Virus record (IMG/VR): IMGVR_UViG_3300025853_000135
Span: 1 to 50,494 of that record
Source of the DNA: a virus
Direction: 5' to 3' (one strand)
Length of the DNA stretch: 50,494 nucleotides
Shown here in pieces: positions 34,938-44,154 of this stretch; position 1 is the stretch's first letter, and each line of letters starts with the position of its first letter. Both the position numbers and the translations under genes were made by a program. The notes under the pieces were generated by a model. It worked only from the letters and a program-made list of their open reading frames with translations, had not been told where the DNA came from and ran no database searches.

Positions 34938-36089
34938 ATGGCAGTATCAAATTCAGAAAAGGAAAAATTGTTTGAAAGATTCAGACACACGATGGGAGCA
35001 CCCATACGTAACATAGAACTTACAGACGAACAATTATGCACCTTATTAGAAATTGCAATTGAGGATTACTCTCAATATGTACAAGAATGGTTGATTGAAC
35101 ATCAATGGCAATCATTACTGGGCCAGAATGTTGATACGATTGATATGTCATTCGCATTAAGTGTAAGGTCTTTGGATTTTATGACATCTTATACTTATGC
35201 TTATTCAAAACAAGTGGGTTTACAAGCCAGAGGTCCATGGGAGTTAAAAAAAGATTACGTTGAATTAGAAGCTGGTAAACAAGTTTATCAGATACCAGCT
35301 GGTAGAGAAATAAATGAGGTGTTATGGATAACACCACCAACGACTGATATGGCTTTATTTGCCAACTACGCTGGTATTGATTATGGTTTTGGTGGTGGTT
35401 ATGGTCAATTGGGTTCAACAGGTGGTGGATTTAATGCGGCTGGTGCTGGTGGTGCTGGTGGTTATTATATCGCTCCAGCATATGATATTCTATTGACAGC
35501 TTCAGATTTCAATCTTAAAAATAGGATACTAAGAAGTGAATTGGTGTATAAGGTAACAGCTGGACCTAATGGCACCAGATTATTACATTTGATGTCAACA
35601 CCAGGTTCAAAACTATCTTTTGGTCATGGTATCGGTGGTGCTACCAGTAGCAGTATCAATATGACTGGATGTCAAGTTTGGTATCATTATTACGATACAA
35701 CACCAGAAAACGTTGACCAATGTAGATTGGAAAATCCAGATATTATTTTAATGCCAAATGATGTTCCTTTGGCTAAATTGGAATATGAAAGATTCAATGA
35801 ACCAACAAAAACATTGATACGTCAATTATTCTTCGCTGAAGCTAAAAGAGCTTTGGGTAGAACAAGAGGTAAATTCGGTGGTATTGTTGGGCCACCAGAA
35901 GCTGAACGTACATTGGACTACGAAACTTTAATATCAGAAGGTAATGAAGAAAGAAAGGCCATATTAGAAAGACTGGATGAGAGATTACTTAGATTATCAT
36001 CAACTAGTCAGCTTGAAAGAGGTGCTAAAGAAGCCGAATTCCTTAACCAATCTTTAAAATATAGACCTTTAGGTTTCTGGGTGTATTAA
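34938..36089 (+). CDS. 13: Neck protein, T4 gp13-like
   Basis: 383 aa. The N-terminal domain matches the gp13 family: KLFERFRHTMGAPIRNIELT, then DEQLCTLLEIAIEDYSQYVQEW. YVELEAGKQVYQIPAGREI and EVLWITPP follow. A Gly-rich segment at about 150-180 (GFGGGYGQLGSTGGGF) is a flexible insertion. The C-terminal part (MPNDVPLAKLEYERFNEPTK; LFFAEAKRALGRTRGKFGG; ERTLDYETLISEGNEER) is the conserved helical core. T4 gp13 (309 aa) joins with gp14 to seal the filled head before tail attachment. Its stop codon overlaps that of the converging DNA polymerase gene in TTAA. Confidence 0.85.
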   Translation: MAVSNSEKEKLFERFRHTMGAPIRNIELTDEQLCTLLEIAIEDYSQYVQEWLIEHQWQSLLGQNVDTIDMSFALSVRSLDFMTSYTYAYSKQVGLQARGPWELKKDYVELEAGKQVYQIPAGREINEVLWITPPTTDMALFANYAGIDYGFGGGYGQLGSTGGGFNAAGAGGAGGYYIAPAYDILLTASDFNLKNRILRSELVYKVTAGPNGTRLLHLMSTPGSKLSFGHGIGGATSSSINMTGCQVWYHYYDTTPENVDQCRLENPDIILMPNDVPLAKLEYERFNEPTKTLIRQLFFAEAKRALGRTRGKFGGIVGPPEAERTLDYETLISEGNEERKAILERLDERLLRLSSTSQLERGAKEAEFLNQSLKYRPLGFWVY

Positions 36090-39000
36090 AGGATTTCTGA
36101 TTCTGAAATATTCATCATTTCATTTTTAACCAATGACATAATATCATCAGAATCTTTATTACCCATGATTTCATCAATTTCTTCTTCATCAAATGATTCA
36201 ATCATTTCATTAAGAACCATATCGGTAGCATGTTCTTCGTCAAACTCATCATCAGTAGAATTTGAAATGGTGGTACCACTTAATACTTCAATCCACATAT
36301 CTGTTATTTCACCTATTTCCATGTTAAGGAAATTGTCATAACCGACTTCAACCGCTTTATCAATCCAATATGGACAGTTATCAATTGTTAATTCAGATTT
36401 TATTGTCGTATCCTTTATTTTATGAACAAACATTGTCCATTTATCATATAGAGCACTAGGTGTTTCAATGAATGGAAATAATTTACGATAGAATTCATTT
36501 CTTAACTTGGCCAAGTCTTCATATTTGAATAGTACATCAAGGCCGATTAATGAATCACCACACTCTTTTGAAGTGAATGATAGTGTATCTGGATTAACAT
36601 CAGCGAATACTAAGATAGTATCAGGTATGTTACCTTCAGATTTAATAAGGTTTAAATCATTAACCTCTAATCGTTTAGCAATTTCAATTATTTTATCTCG
36701 TTCATCAGATAATCTTTGTTGCTTTTCTTCTTCAATACGTTCTTTATAATCATTTTTAACAGTTTCCCACTCTTCTTTGGGCATATTATTTGGAACCTCA
36801 TTTGCCGCTAACCAGAATTTAATTTCCTTATCCTCAATCTGCATTAGTTCTTCATAAGAATCTTGGTCTTCTGGTTTAAGTGGATATCCAGCCACCAATT
36901 TACACTGACTTTCTGTGAATAAACTTTTTTCAGTCAATACATATTTTTTGGTTTTCTTATCTTTTACCATATCGATAAGAATGTTATCTCTTATATCTTC
37001 ATTGAAACAAACTAACAATGGTGTGATACGCTTATTAAGTGCATTGAGATATCTTGGTGCGTTATATTCATCCGTTGTAAGTTCTGGGTTTGTTTCTATT
37101 TGGTCTTGAGGTATAAGTTTACAATTAAGTGTAACTGTTCTTTGACCAGTTTCCTTATCAGTTGTAACTGTAACATCACCTTTTGATTTGGATTCACCAG
37201 TATTAACATAATAGATAACCTCACCCAGATTTGGTTTTAAATCATGTTCCAAAACCAATTCCATATGGGCTTTTCTTGCTTTAAAGTTACCAGCTTTTGT
37301 TTTTGTTTTACACTCTCTAAGATATTCATCGACACTTTCTTTAACCTTAGCTTTTGATGCTATCTTAACCAATGGTATCTTATAATTGAAAATCATATCA
37401 ACATATTCATTGTAATGTTCTATGAAATCATGACCTTTACCATCCAAAAGTAATCTTATCCCCTTATCAAGAAATTCTTCAATATATGTTGGCATTTTTT
37501 TAGACTTGATTGAGTTACCAACCAACTTAACTTTACCATCGATAAGGTTAGCATAGTTCTTTCTTTTGAAGTTGATTGTTGAAGTACAAACATCATCAAC
37601 ATCCAGACCCATCCACTTATCCATATAGGTTTCATTAAAGAAAGAAACACAAGCATCCAAACCGATTAATTCAACGCCTGCTTTATCCTTTGTTTTCCAA
37701 TGGTTACCCTTTGCCACATATTTTATCTCATCGATATTCTTTGGTAATGCAAAGTTAACACCATCGGTGTCCATTACTAATGGTCTAAGATTATATTTTT
37801 CCTTAAACACCTTAACCAATAATCTTAAGTTCTGTCTTGACATACATGTGATTTTTTCAGCACACATACTATCACCCCATGGGAATATGTATGGTGCACC
37901 GAATGAACCGTAGAATGAGTTAGCTAGAATCTTAAGTGGTAATTGTTTCTTATCATAATCAGATGCTAATTTTGAAGCTTTTTCAATCTCTTCTTCACTT
38001 GCATTAGATTCTTTTAATTGTTTTGATTTATATTTGTATTCACCAGTAAGTGCCTTATAGGTATCCCTTGTATCAACAACATACTTAAGTAGACCTTTCA
38101 TTACACCGCTGATATCCAAGTCTGGGAATATATCATATGTCAATGTTGTTTTAGGGTAAAGTGCGGCATAGTCAAGTTTTGCAACATCCTCAGCAAAACC
38201 AGTTTCTATTAACCTAGATAGACCACCAGTAAAATCCCTTTTTGGTTCATAATCTGGAACACCAAGACCATTCTCATACGACCAAGCTAATAATATTAAT
38301 GTCCATTGACCAGCGGTTCCCATTGTGGAACTTCTCATATATGATGTCGGCAATAACTTAGCCAATAGGAAAGATGCTTGGTTATAGATTGCATCAACCT
38401 TCTCAGTTTCCCAAAGGTCATCCAAAAGATATCGTTGAACAATATAATCACCTTTAACCATTTTTAATGGTTCTGGAAGTTCATTAACATATTGCGAACC
38501 TTCCAACAAACCCCAAGAACCATCCTCATCGTTGAACCAATAATCACGAGTATCAGCCCATGTTGAATGTATCTTATCACCGTCAACATAAACACGGTTC
38601 TTTTTATTTATTTTTGAAAACTTGGTTATGTATTTAAGACCCCAACTCTTAATATCTGAGTTAATTGCCTGTGCCCTTCTTACAGCGTGTGAAGTGTCCA
38701 AGATATTTGTACCCCATAAGGTCGTTTGTGTATATCGTTCAGTCTCATTACCCAACTTCAAAGTAGAATTTGGTATTCTTTTTAAATTTGTTTTACCATC
38801 AAAACCAAATAATAATTTATCGAATTGAAGACCAAGACGTTGACATCTGCGTTCAAAAAAATCCCAGTCAAAGTTTTCTGAGTTATAACCAGCGATGATA
38901 TCTGGTTTTATTCGCATTACTTCGTTTGCGAATGTCACGATATTCAATCTTTCAGAATCTCTACGTTCTTGTTGTGTTTCACCGATGGTTTCCAAAACCA

Positions 39001-39589
39001 TTTCAAAACCCTTATTATCTCTAAGACCTATTTGAAATATTGCATCAGTTTCTGGGTTAAGGCCTTCAGTTTCAAGGTCAAATTGGAATCTATGCAAATC
39101 ATCATAATCATCCATGCCCTTGAACATTCTTTTACCAGTCTGAATTAAGAATTGTTCAGCTGGCTGAATTCTCATTATTAATCTTGAGTTCTCTTTATTA
39201 AACGGGTCAAAACCACCTCGTTTAAAGAATGTTATTAAATCATTCGGTGTTTTGCTACATGTCACAAGATATTTGAAACCTCTTGACATTCTGGTGGGTA
39301 TATAACCCTCATCATTTTGAATTCGCAACACTTCGATTTTAATACCGTATTTGAGCATTGCTTCACGTAACTTACTTCTATTACCATTGTATAGGGTCTT
39401 ACCAACAACCTCTTTCATCCAAAGAAATGGTTTGTAAGTGTGTACCTCAACACGCTTACCACTTTCTGGGTCATTGATAACTAAGTAAGCTTTATTCTCA
39501 TTGTTTGGCGCTTCAATTGCGACAATATACTTTTGTTCATCTTTACCTGCGATGAACTGTTCAATTACATTAAAATTGATTTCAGACAT
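36086..39589 (-). CDS. 43: Family B DNA polymerase, T4 gp43-like
   Basis: 1167 aa from the ATG at 39589; a TTG 12 codons upstream is rejected because it lies in the leader between promoter hairpin and ATG. It is longer than T4 gp43 (898 aa). The exonuclease motifs are FDLETEG (D171, E173), NSENFDWDFF (D241/D243) and YLLDD (387-391). The polymerase motifs are LDYAALYPK (motif A, D473), KILANSFYG (motif B, 553-561) and VMDTDGVNF (motif C, D607, D609), with Gly where DTDS is usual. An insert rich in Lys/Glu (about 515-550) separates A and B. The last 70 residues form an acidic tail (DDEFDEEHATDM; FDEEEIDEIMG). It has its own host-type promoter and a leader hairpin. Confidence 0.94.
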   Translation of the reverse strand: MSEINFNVIEQFIAGKDEQKYIVAIEAPNNENKAYLVINDPESGKRVEVHTYKPFLWMKEVVGKTLYNGNRSKLREAMLKYGIKIEVLRIQNDEGYIPTRMSRGFKYLVTCSKTPNDLITFFKRGGFDPFNKENSRLIMRIQPAEQFLIQTGKRMFKGMDDYDDLHRFQFDLETEGLNPETDAIFQIGLRDNKGFEMVLETIGETQQERRDSERLNIVTFANEVMRIKPDIIAGYNSENFDWDFFERRCQRLGLQFDKLLFGFDGKTNLKRIPNSTLKLGNETERYTQTTLWGTNILDTSHAVRRAQAINSDIKSWGLKYITKFSKINKKNRVYVDGDKIHSTWADTRDYWFNDEDGSWGLLEGSQYVNELPEPLKMVKGDYIVQRYLLDDLWETEKVDAIYNQASFLLAKLLPTSYMRSSTMGTAGQWTLILLAWSYENGLGVPDYEPKRDFTGGLSRLIETGFAEDVAKLDYAALYPKTTLTYDIFPDLDISGVMKGLLKYVVDTRDTYKALTGEYKYKSKQLKESNASEEEIEKASKLASDYDKKQLPLKILANSFYGSFGAPYIFPWGDSMCAEKITCMSRQNLRLLVKVFKEKYNLRPLVMDTDGVNFALPKNIDEIKYVAKGNHWKTKDKAGVELIGLDACVSFFNETYMDKWMGLDVDDVCTSTINFKRKNYANLIDGKVKLVGNSIKSKKMPTYIEEFLDKGIRLLLDGKGHDFIEHYNEYVDMIFNYKIPLVKIASKAKVKESVDEYLRECKTKTKAGNFKARKAHMELVLEHDLKPNLGEVIYYVNTGESKSKGDVTVTTDKETGQRTVTLNCKLIPQDQIETNPELTTDEYNAPRYLNALNKRITPLLVCFNEDIRDNILIDMVKDKKTKKYVLTEKSLFTESQCKLVAGYPLKPEDQDSYEELMQIEDKEIKFWLAANEVPNNMPKEEWETVKNDYKERIEEEKQQRLSDERDKIIEIAKRLEVNDLNLIKSEGNIPDTILVFADVNPDTLSFTSKECGDSLIGLDVLFKYEDLAKLRNEFYRKLFPFIETPSALYDKWTMFVHKIKDTTIKSELTIDNCPYWIDKAVEVGYDNFLNMEIGEITDMWIEVLSGTTISNSTDDEFDEEHATDMVLNEMIESFDEEEIDEIMGNKDSDDIMSLVKNEMMNISESEIL

Positions 39590-39626
39590 TAAATAATTTT
39601 TTTTAATATTATAGTTTGCAAACAAG

Positions 39627-39644
39627 AACCATAGACTTATGGTT
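39627..39644 (-). promoter_or_regulatory. 5'-terminal hairpin in the DNA polymerase leader
   Basis: On the minus strand AACCATA-AGTC-TATGGTT forms a 7-bp stem with a 4-nt loop. It begins 4 nt after the -7 box, so it would be at the very 5' end of the mRNA, about 38 nt before the ATG. T4 gp43 binds a hairpin in its own leader; this may be an analogous operator or a stability element. Confidence 0.6.
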
Positions 39645-39648
39645 GTCG

Positions 39649-39679
39649 CAAATATACACTAAAAATCGTTGAGATACAA
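39649..39679 (-). promoter_or_regulatory. Bacteroidota-type promoter of DNA polymerase
   Basis: On the minus strand TTG (39679-39677) is followed by exactly 20 nt and TATATTTG (39656-39649). It starts immediately after the stop of the preceding gene. The predicted leader is about 55 nt. Confidence 0.82.
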
Positions 39680-40063
39680 CTATTTTTTAATGTAACCTTC
39701 GATTACATTTATGATAAGCTCTTCTTGTATAGGTACAATCAAAGTACCTGAACCATCCAAGAACTCAATAATGAATTTACCTACGTATGTCCCAGCTTTA
39801 TTGGTATCCCTTTCGGTAAATTTATAAGATAGATAATACTCTTCACCCAAACAATCTTCACAACTATAACATTCTTCCTTTAATAATGGGTTAGTTAATT
39901 TCTTACCAATTTTTTTCACGCCTGTCTCGATATCGGACATTGTGAAATAAATATCCGAATTCTGTAATTTATTATAGAAATCTGAATAATCATATCGACC
40001 ATCTTGAATCAATTCAAGATTCAAAACTGGTAAAGTAGCGTTTTTATTTATATTAAAAATCAT
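39680..40063 (-). CDS. Unknown protein of the fibre cluster (127 aa)
   Basis: 127 aa, ATG start, 1 nt after the stop of the 784-aa fibre gene. Segments such as ATLPVLNLELIQDGRYDYSD, IYFTMSDIETGVKKIGKK, YYLSYKFTERDTNKAGTYVG and FIIEFLDGSGTLIVPIQEEL look like a beta-sandwich domain. It contains a CYSCEDC cluster near residue 65, which may bind a metal. The tight spacing suggests it is a fibre accessory or chaperone or a small adhesin component. No family is recognised. Confidence 0.72.
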   Translation of the reverse strand: MIFNINKNATLPVLNLELIQDGRYDYSDFYNKLQNSDIYFTMSDIETGVKKIGKKLTNPLLKEECYSCEDCLGEEYYLSYKFTERDTNKAGTYVGKFIIEFLDGSGTLIVPIQEELIINVIEGYIKK

Positions 40064-40064
40064 A

Positions 40065-42419
40065 TTAATAAACTTTATGTAGATAAAATATATCGCTTAA
40101 TATTGAATTTGATGCGTTAGTTGAACCCCATTGAACTGTAATATCCAAAGTATTACTTGAGGTTGTATCAATTATTGTGTTGGTGTTATAACCAGAACCT
40201 TTGTATGTACCCGAACCACCAGTATCAACATAATTGAATTGACCATTGGTTTGAAGTCTAGCTGAAGCACCTAAAGACCTAATAGCAAAATCAATTTCAA
40301 GTTCCCAAAATTCTGAAGTCGTTGTTGTAAAATCAATTGGCCCTAAAGTCGCTAAAGTTGACGCACCGCTTTTAATTCTAATAGTTAAAAGTTCAGTATT
40401 TGCTGCGGATATAACACCACCGATTTTTGCATGAAATGAATCACCAACTTGAAAAGTATTGGCTGGAACCGTTAACGTACCAACACCACCACCTAAAATA
40501 GAAATTTCATCTGTTGTTGCTGATACTGTTACCGAATCACCAGTTTGAGAAAACAGACCACCAATATATGGATTTGCCCAAGATACATTACCACTACCAT
40601 CAGTTTGTAATATCTGACCTGTTGAACCATCAGTATTTGGGAATGTAAACGAATTGTTAAATGTCACTTGACCATTGGCATTGATAGCAAAACGTTCACT
40701 ACCACCAAAATTCGCAGCTATTTCATTATCGTGTACTATTTTTATTTCGGTTCGAGTTCCACCAGTACTGTGATATAATGTTGCGTCATCTTCACTTAGT
40801 TGTAGCACTGATGAAATATTATTAGATTGGTCTATATATCTAACAAAAGCTTCTGTATCACTAAGTTGTACGTCAGTAAAAGTATTTAAATTTGTATCTT
40901 GGTGCTTAAATGATGAAACAGTAGTTGCTAAAGTTAAACTAGACTGAATACTAGTTGCTAAATCTTGCATTGAAAGTCCAAGATAAGCTGGTCTTATGTT
41001 AATAATTGAACCATCATTACCCACAAAATCACCATAACCGATAAATGTCTGATAATCAAAACCCGTTAATGACGTAAAATCACCTTGGGCAAAAATACTT
41101 TGTTTTGATGAACCAGTTAATGTATTATAATATACAATTGATGTACCACCAGATATGGTACCAAATGAACCAAAATCAGTTAAACCATTTTCTATCTTAG
41201 CGTTGCTAGTACCAATGGTTGTTTCTGTTTTAAATGTGTTATCCGTATAATCATAGGTTAAACCAGAGTTTGCACCAAATGAACCACTATCATTGAATTG
41301 GATGAATGTATCAGAACCTGCTGGTGATGTGCTACCAGATAAATCAACCCAAGATACTGTACTAGCACCATTGGTTTGTAATATCTGACCTGTTGAACCA
41401 TCAGTATTTGGTAATGTATATGCACTATTTATTGTAACATTACCATTGGTATCAACCTCAAATCTCTTAACAAATACACTTGGTGATACTTCTTTGGTAA
41501 CGTTGAATGACTGTGTTATACCAGTATTATCAAAATTAGCTGCTATCTGATTATTATTAATAAAAAACCCAGTAGAGGATGAAGCGTCTTCGTATCTTAA
41601 ATTAATACCAGTTAACGCCAAATCCAAATAACTACGTACATTATTATTATTGTCAATAAAATATAATTCAGTATCAGTAGTCCTAAATTTAGCGTAACTA
41701 CTAACACTATTAGCACTATCAACAAACGAAATCTGAGTTTGAGTGCTATCAAACTCAGCAAAACTGGTAGTACCACTATTACCATCATCAAATTTTATTT
41801 TTGTATTACTATCAGTAATCTCTAACTCCCCAGTAGTATTTAATATATTATCATCATAACGTAATCTAACGACATTATTTTCTGGTGAAATTACTAAATC
41901 AGCTTCATATGCTAATGGGTCACGATTTAATAATTGTATAGCTCCAGGATTAATATTAGCAAAAGAAGTACCAGATGTCGAATTATTATAATAACCAATA
42001 AATGATGTATTATCACCACCGCCAGTATCGGTAAAATCACCAACAAAAACACCTGTAAATGCTGAAGCACCACTTAATGAATTATTATAACCGATACCAC
42101 TGGCACCACTTAAAGGTTGTCCAAATAAACTAGTTATACCGTTTGTCAACGTGGTAGTTTTGGTACCAATTCTTGATTCTGTGAAGAAATTATTAAATGT
42201 GTTATCATAGGTTAAACCAGAGTTTGCACCAAATGAACCAGCGTCATTAAATTGTATAAATGTATCAGAACCAGCAGGTGATGCCGTACCACCACTTGTC
42301 GTTCCTGTTGTAACAAAACCAAAAGAATCTACAAATAGACCATTAACTAATGTACCCGAACCGAATTGACCTATTGTTAATCTTCCGTCAATATATAAAT
42401 CATCATAAAAATTACTCAT
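40065..42419 (-). CDS. Tail fibre protein with two duplicated modules
   Basis: 784 aa. It contains two copies of a module of roughly 250-300 aa. Each begins SPAGSDTFIQFND(A/S)GSFGAN, passes through SGLTYD, (S)IGT and FIGY motifs and ends PNTDGSTGQILQT. The DNA of the module ends is almost identical (41281-41328 with 42232-42281; 40604-40640 with 41382-41420). The C-terminal 170 residues (LFSQTGDSVTVSATTDEIS to DIFYLHKVY) are a different beta-rich domain, probably the receptor-binding tip. The Ser/Thr/Gly/Asn-rich repetitive sequence is typical of trimeric phage fibres. Related modules are common in Bacteroidota phages. Duplication implies recombination within the gene. Confidence 0.78.
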   Translation of the reverse strand: MSNFYDDLYIDGRLTIGQFGSGTLVNGLFVDSFGFVTTGTTSGGTASPAGSDTFIQFNDAGSFGANSGLTYDNTFNNFFTESRIGTKTTTLTNGITSLFGQPLSGASGIGYNNSLSGASAFTGVFVGDFTDTGGGDNTSFIGYYNNSTSGTSFANINPGAIQLLNRDPLAYEADLVISPENNVVRLRYDDNILNTTGELEITDSNTKIKFDDGNSGTTSFAEFDSTQTQISFVDSANSVSSYAKFRTTDTELYFIDNNNNVRSYLDLALTGINLRYEDASSSTGFFINNNQIAANFDNTGITQSFNVTKEVSPSVFVKRFEVDTNGNVTINSAYTLPNTDGSTGQILQTNGASTVSWVDLSGSTSPAGSDTFIQFNDSGSFGANSGLTYDYTDNTFKTETTIGTSNAKIENGLTDFGSFGTISGGTSIVYYNTLTGSSKQSIFAQGDFTSLTGFDYQTFIGYGDFVGNDGSIINIRPAYLGLSMQDLATSIQSSLTLATTVSSFKHQDTNLNTFTDVQLSDTEAFVRYIDQSNNISSVLQLSEDDATLYHSTGGTRTEIKIVHDNEIAANFGGSERFAINANGQVTFNNSFTFPNTDGSTGQILQTDGSGNVSWANPYIGGLFSQTGDSVTVSATTDEISILGGGVGTLTVPANTFQVGDSFHAKIGGVISAANTELLTIRIKSGASTLATLGPIDFTTTTSEFWELEIDFAIRSLGASARLQTNGQFNYVDTGGSGTYKGSGYNTNTIIDTTSSNTLDITVQWGSTNASNSILSDIFYLHKVY

Positions 42420-42425
42420 GTTAAA

Positions 42426-42590
42426 TTAATTTTTTTCACTGTAACCGCTTATTATAAAACCAAAAAAGAACTCTTCAGTAATTTTATTATCATACAGGTC
42501 GTAATATATTATTTTTTGTTTAGTTAATTCACCTTCTGTCGGGTGAATAACAGTATATTCTTCTATTTCATATGTACCTAAATAACCCAT
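42426..42590 (-). CDS. Small unknown protein (54 aa) between two fibre genes
   Basis: 54 codons, ATG at 42590, starting 1 nt after the stop of the 511-aa fibre gene and ending 6 nt before the next fibre ATG. It reads MGYLGTYEIEEYTVIHPTEG, then QKIIYYDLYDNKITEEFFFG and ends GYSEKN. The beta-rich, aromatic composition suggests a small folded domain. The tight fit between genes and continued sense codon use support it as a real gene. Function is unknown; a fibre-assembly role is only suggested by position. Confidence 0.65.
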   Translation of the reverse strand: MGYLGTYEIEEYTVIHPTEGELTKQKIIYYDLYDNKITEEFFFGFIISGYSEKN

Positions 42591-42591
42591 T

Positions 42592-44127
42592 TTAATATTC
42601 TATTTTTAAATTAAATTGTTGTCTTACTGAAGTTGGATTTGTGGCATAAACTGGTGTTTGCCACTCAATTTCTAATTTATCACCCGAATTAACTGCCAAT
42701 GGCGAAGCTAAAGTATAATTATTTAAACTAGAGCTAGAATCAAGCGTTTCACCTGAAGTTATTAAAGCGCTAGTAGCTTGTGTTACATTGTTAATTTGAT
42801 AAGTATTATTTTCACTACTACCTATTGTACCCGTAATTATTCTACCAATACTAACTTCAGTAACCTGACCAGTATATTGAGAAATAATCCTTCTATCATC
42901 CCCTGATGAGGTAACAGCACCTAATTGCGATAAATTACCGATATAATAACTATTATTATCAGCTGGACTGGTAGAATCGTGGGATAGATAGTATATTGAA
43001 GAGTTAGTACCTGAACCACCTCCACCACCAGAACCAATTACAATTACTTTTACACCAGTTAAATTGCTAGTTAACGTTACATCCACAGAGTTTAACTGAT
43101 AGTTATCAACAAGACCATAAATTAATTGATTTTTATATATAATTTGAACATGGATGTCTGTTGAATTAAAATTATGATTTATTGTTTGTGAAACACCAGA
43201 AACATAATTATTGATTTGTGTATATATGGTATTACCAGTAAAACCTGATAATATTGGTGATAAATCTACAGAATAAGCGTTAGGGGTATCAGTTCTATCA
43301 AATTCAATGGTATTCCCATTTAATCCCGCACTAATCGTATAATAATCAGTACCAGTACCACCAGATATACCTGTTACAGTAAAGGTACCACCAGTATTAT
43401 TAGTAAAAGTAATTGTTGATGCTGATGAATTATAAGTTCCACCAGTAACAAAAACATCTGTACCAGTACCACCAGTTGTAAATCCTGTTACGGTAAAGGT
43501 CCCACCAGTATTATTGGTAAATGTGGCTATACCATTTGATTGATTATAAGTTCCACCAGTAACAAAGGTATCGGTACCAGTACCACTAGGAAATGAAACA
43601 AATGTTGTTGTACCAGAATTATTAAACGTACCACCACTGTTTATTAGTGAACCATTTATAATAACCACATTGCCTAAGTTATTAAGCTGACCAGCCAATG
43701 TTAAATCACCATATACAAGATATTGTTGGTTTTGAGGTACTGTTATTGTTAAACCACTGGGTATTATGTTATTAACATATTGTGAACCACCACCACTAGT
43801 GACTCCTGTTACGGTGAATGTACCACCAGTATTATTTGTAAAGGTTATTGTTGATGCTGATGAACTATAAGTTCCACCAGTAACAAAGACATCAGTACCA
43901 GTACCACCCGTAAACGCTGATAGGTCGATATTAATCGTGTCACCATTAATTCTATTAAGAACCAAGTCACTACCATTAACCGAACCATTTTGGATATTTA
44001 AACCTTTTAAAAATATAAAGTTATTATCAACCTCATTCCATGATAGAACTGAACCTTTAACAATATCTGATAAAGGAAAGATATACGGACTTGGCGTACT
44101 CCTTAAAATTAATCTATTACTTGGCAT
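42592..44127 (-). CDS. Tail fibre protein with TGGTYxxSxxTxTFTNNTGG repeats
   Basis: 511 aa. Three copies of a repeat containing GTGTDVFVTGGTY, (I/A)TFTNNTGGTFTVTG occur at about residues 76-110, 182-216 and 219-254. They are near-identical at DNA level (43371-43472, 43473-43588, 43798-43909). The N-terminal 60 residues (LPLSDIVKGSVLSW-like) probably attach to the virion. The C-terminal half carries GSGGGGGSGTN as a flexible linker, then a beta domain ending RQQFNLKIEY, a plausible receptor-binding head. No enzymatic motif is visible. Repeats of this type are common in fibres of Bacteroidota phages. Confidence 0.78.
   Translation of the reverse strand: MPSNRLILRSTPSPYIFPLSDIVKGSVLSWNEVDNNFIFLKGLNIQNGSVNGSDLVLNRINGDTINIDLSAFTGGTGTDVFVTGGTYSSSASTITFTNNTGGTFTVTGVTSGGGSQYVNNIIPSGLTITVPQNQQYLVYGDLTLAGQLNNLGNVVIINGSLINSGGTFNNSGTTTFVSFPSGTGTDTFVTGGTYNQSNGIATFTNNTGGTFTVTGFTTGGTGTDVFVTGGTYNSSASTITFTNNTGGTFTVTGISGGTGTDYYTISAGLNGNTIEFDRTDTPNAYSVDLSPILSGFTGNTIYTQINNYVSGVSQTINHNFNSTDIHVQIIYKNQLIYGLVDNYQLNSVDVTLTSNLTGVKVIVIGSGGGGGSGTNSSIYYLSHDSTSPADNNSYYIGNLSQLGAVTSSGDDRRIISQYTGQVTEVSIGRIITGTIGSSENNTYQINNVTQATSALITSGETLDSSSSLNNYTLASPLAVNSGDKLEIEWQTPVYATNPTSVRQQFNLKIEY
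43371..43909. repeat. Three approx. 105-nt coding repeats in a fibre gene
   Basis: Related units at 43371-43472, 43473-43588 and 43798-43909 each contain versions of GGTACCACCAGTATTATT and AGTTCCACCAGTAACAAA. The first two are directly adjacent; the third is separated by unrelated fibre sequence. Confidence 0.8.
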
Positions 44128-44137
44128 TTAAATTTTC

Positions 44138-44152
44138 TTTTTTAATAAATAT
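44138..44152 (-). promoter_or_regulatory. Putative late-promoter element of the 511-aa fibre gene
   Basis: Coding-strand ATATTTATTAAAAAA, 10 nt before the ATG. Confidence 0.5.
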
Positions 44153-44154
44153 GG

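Noticed and set aside
39590-39625. TTG-initiated extension of DNA polymerase by 12 codons
   Set aside because: It lies within the predicted leader between promoter hairpin and the ATG at 39589; the ATG start is simpler.
40065-44127. Diversity-generating retroelement acting on fibre genes
   Set aside because: No reverse transcriptase or template/variable repeat pair with adenine bias is visible; the repeats are ordinary protein modules.
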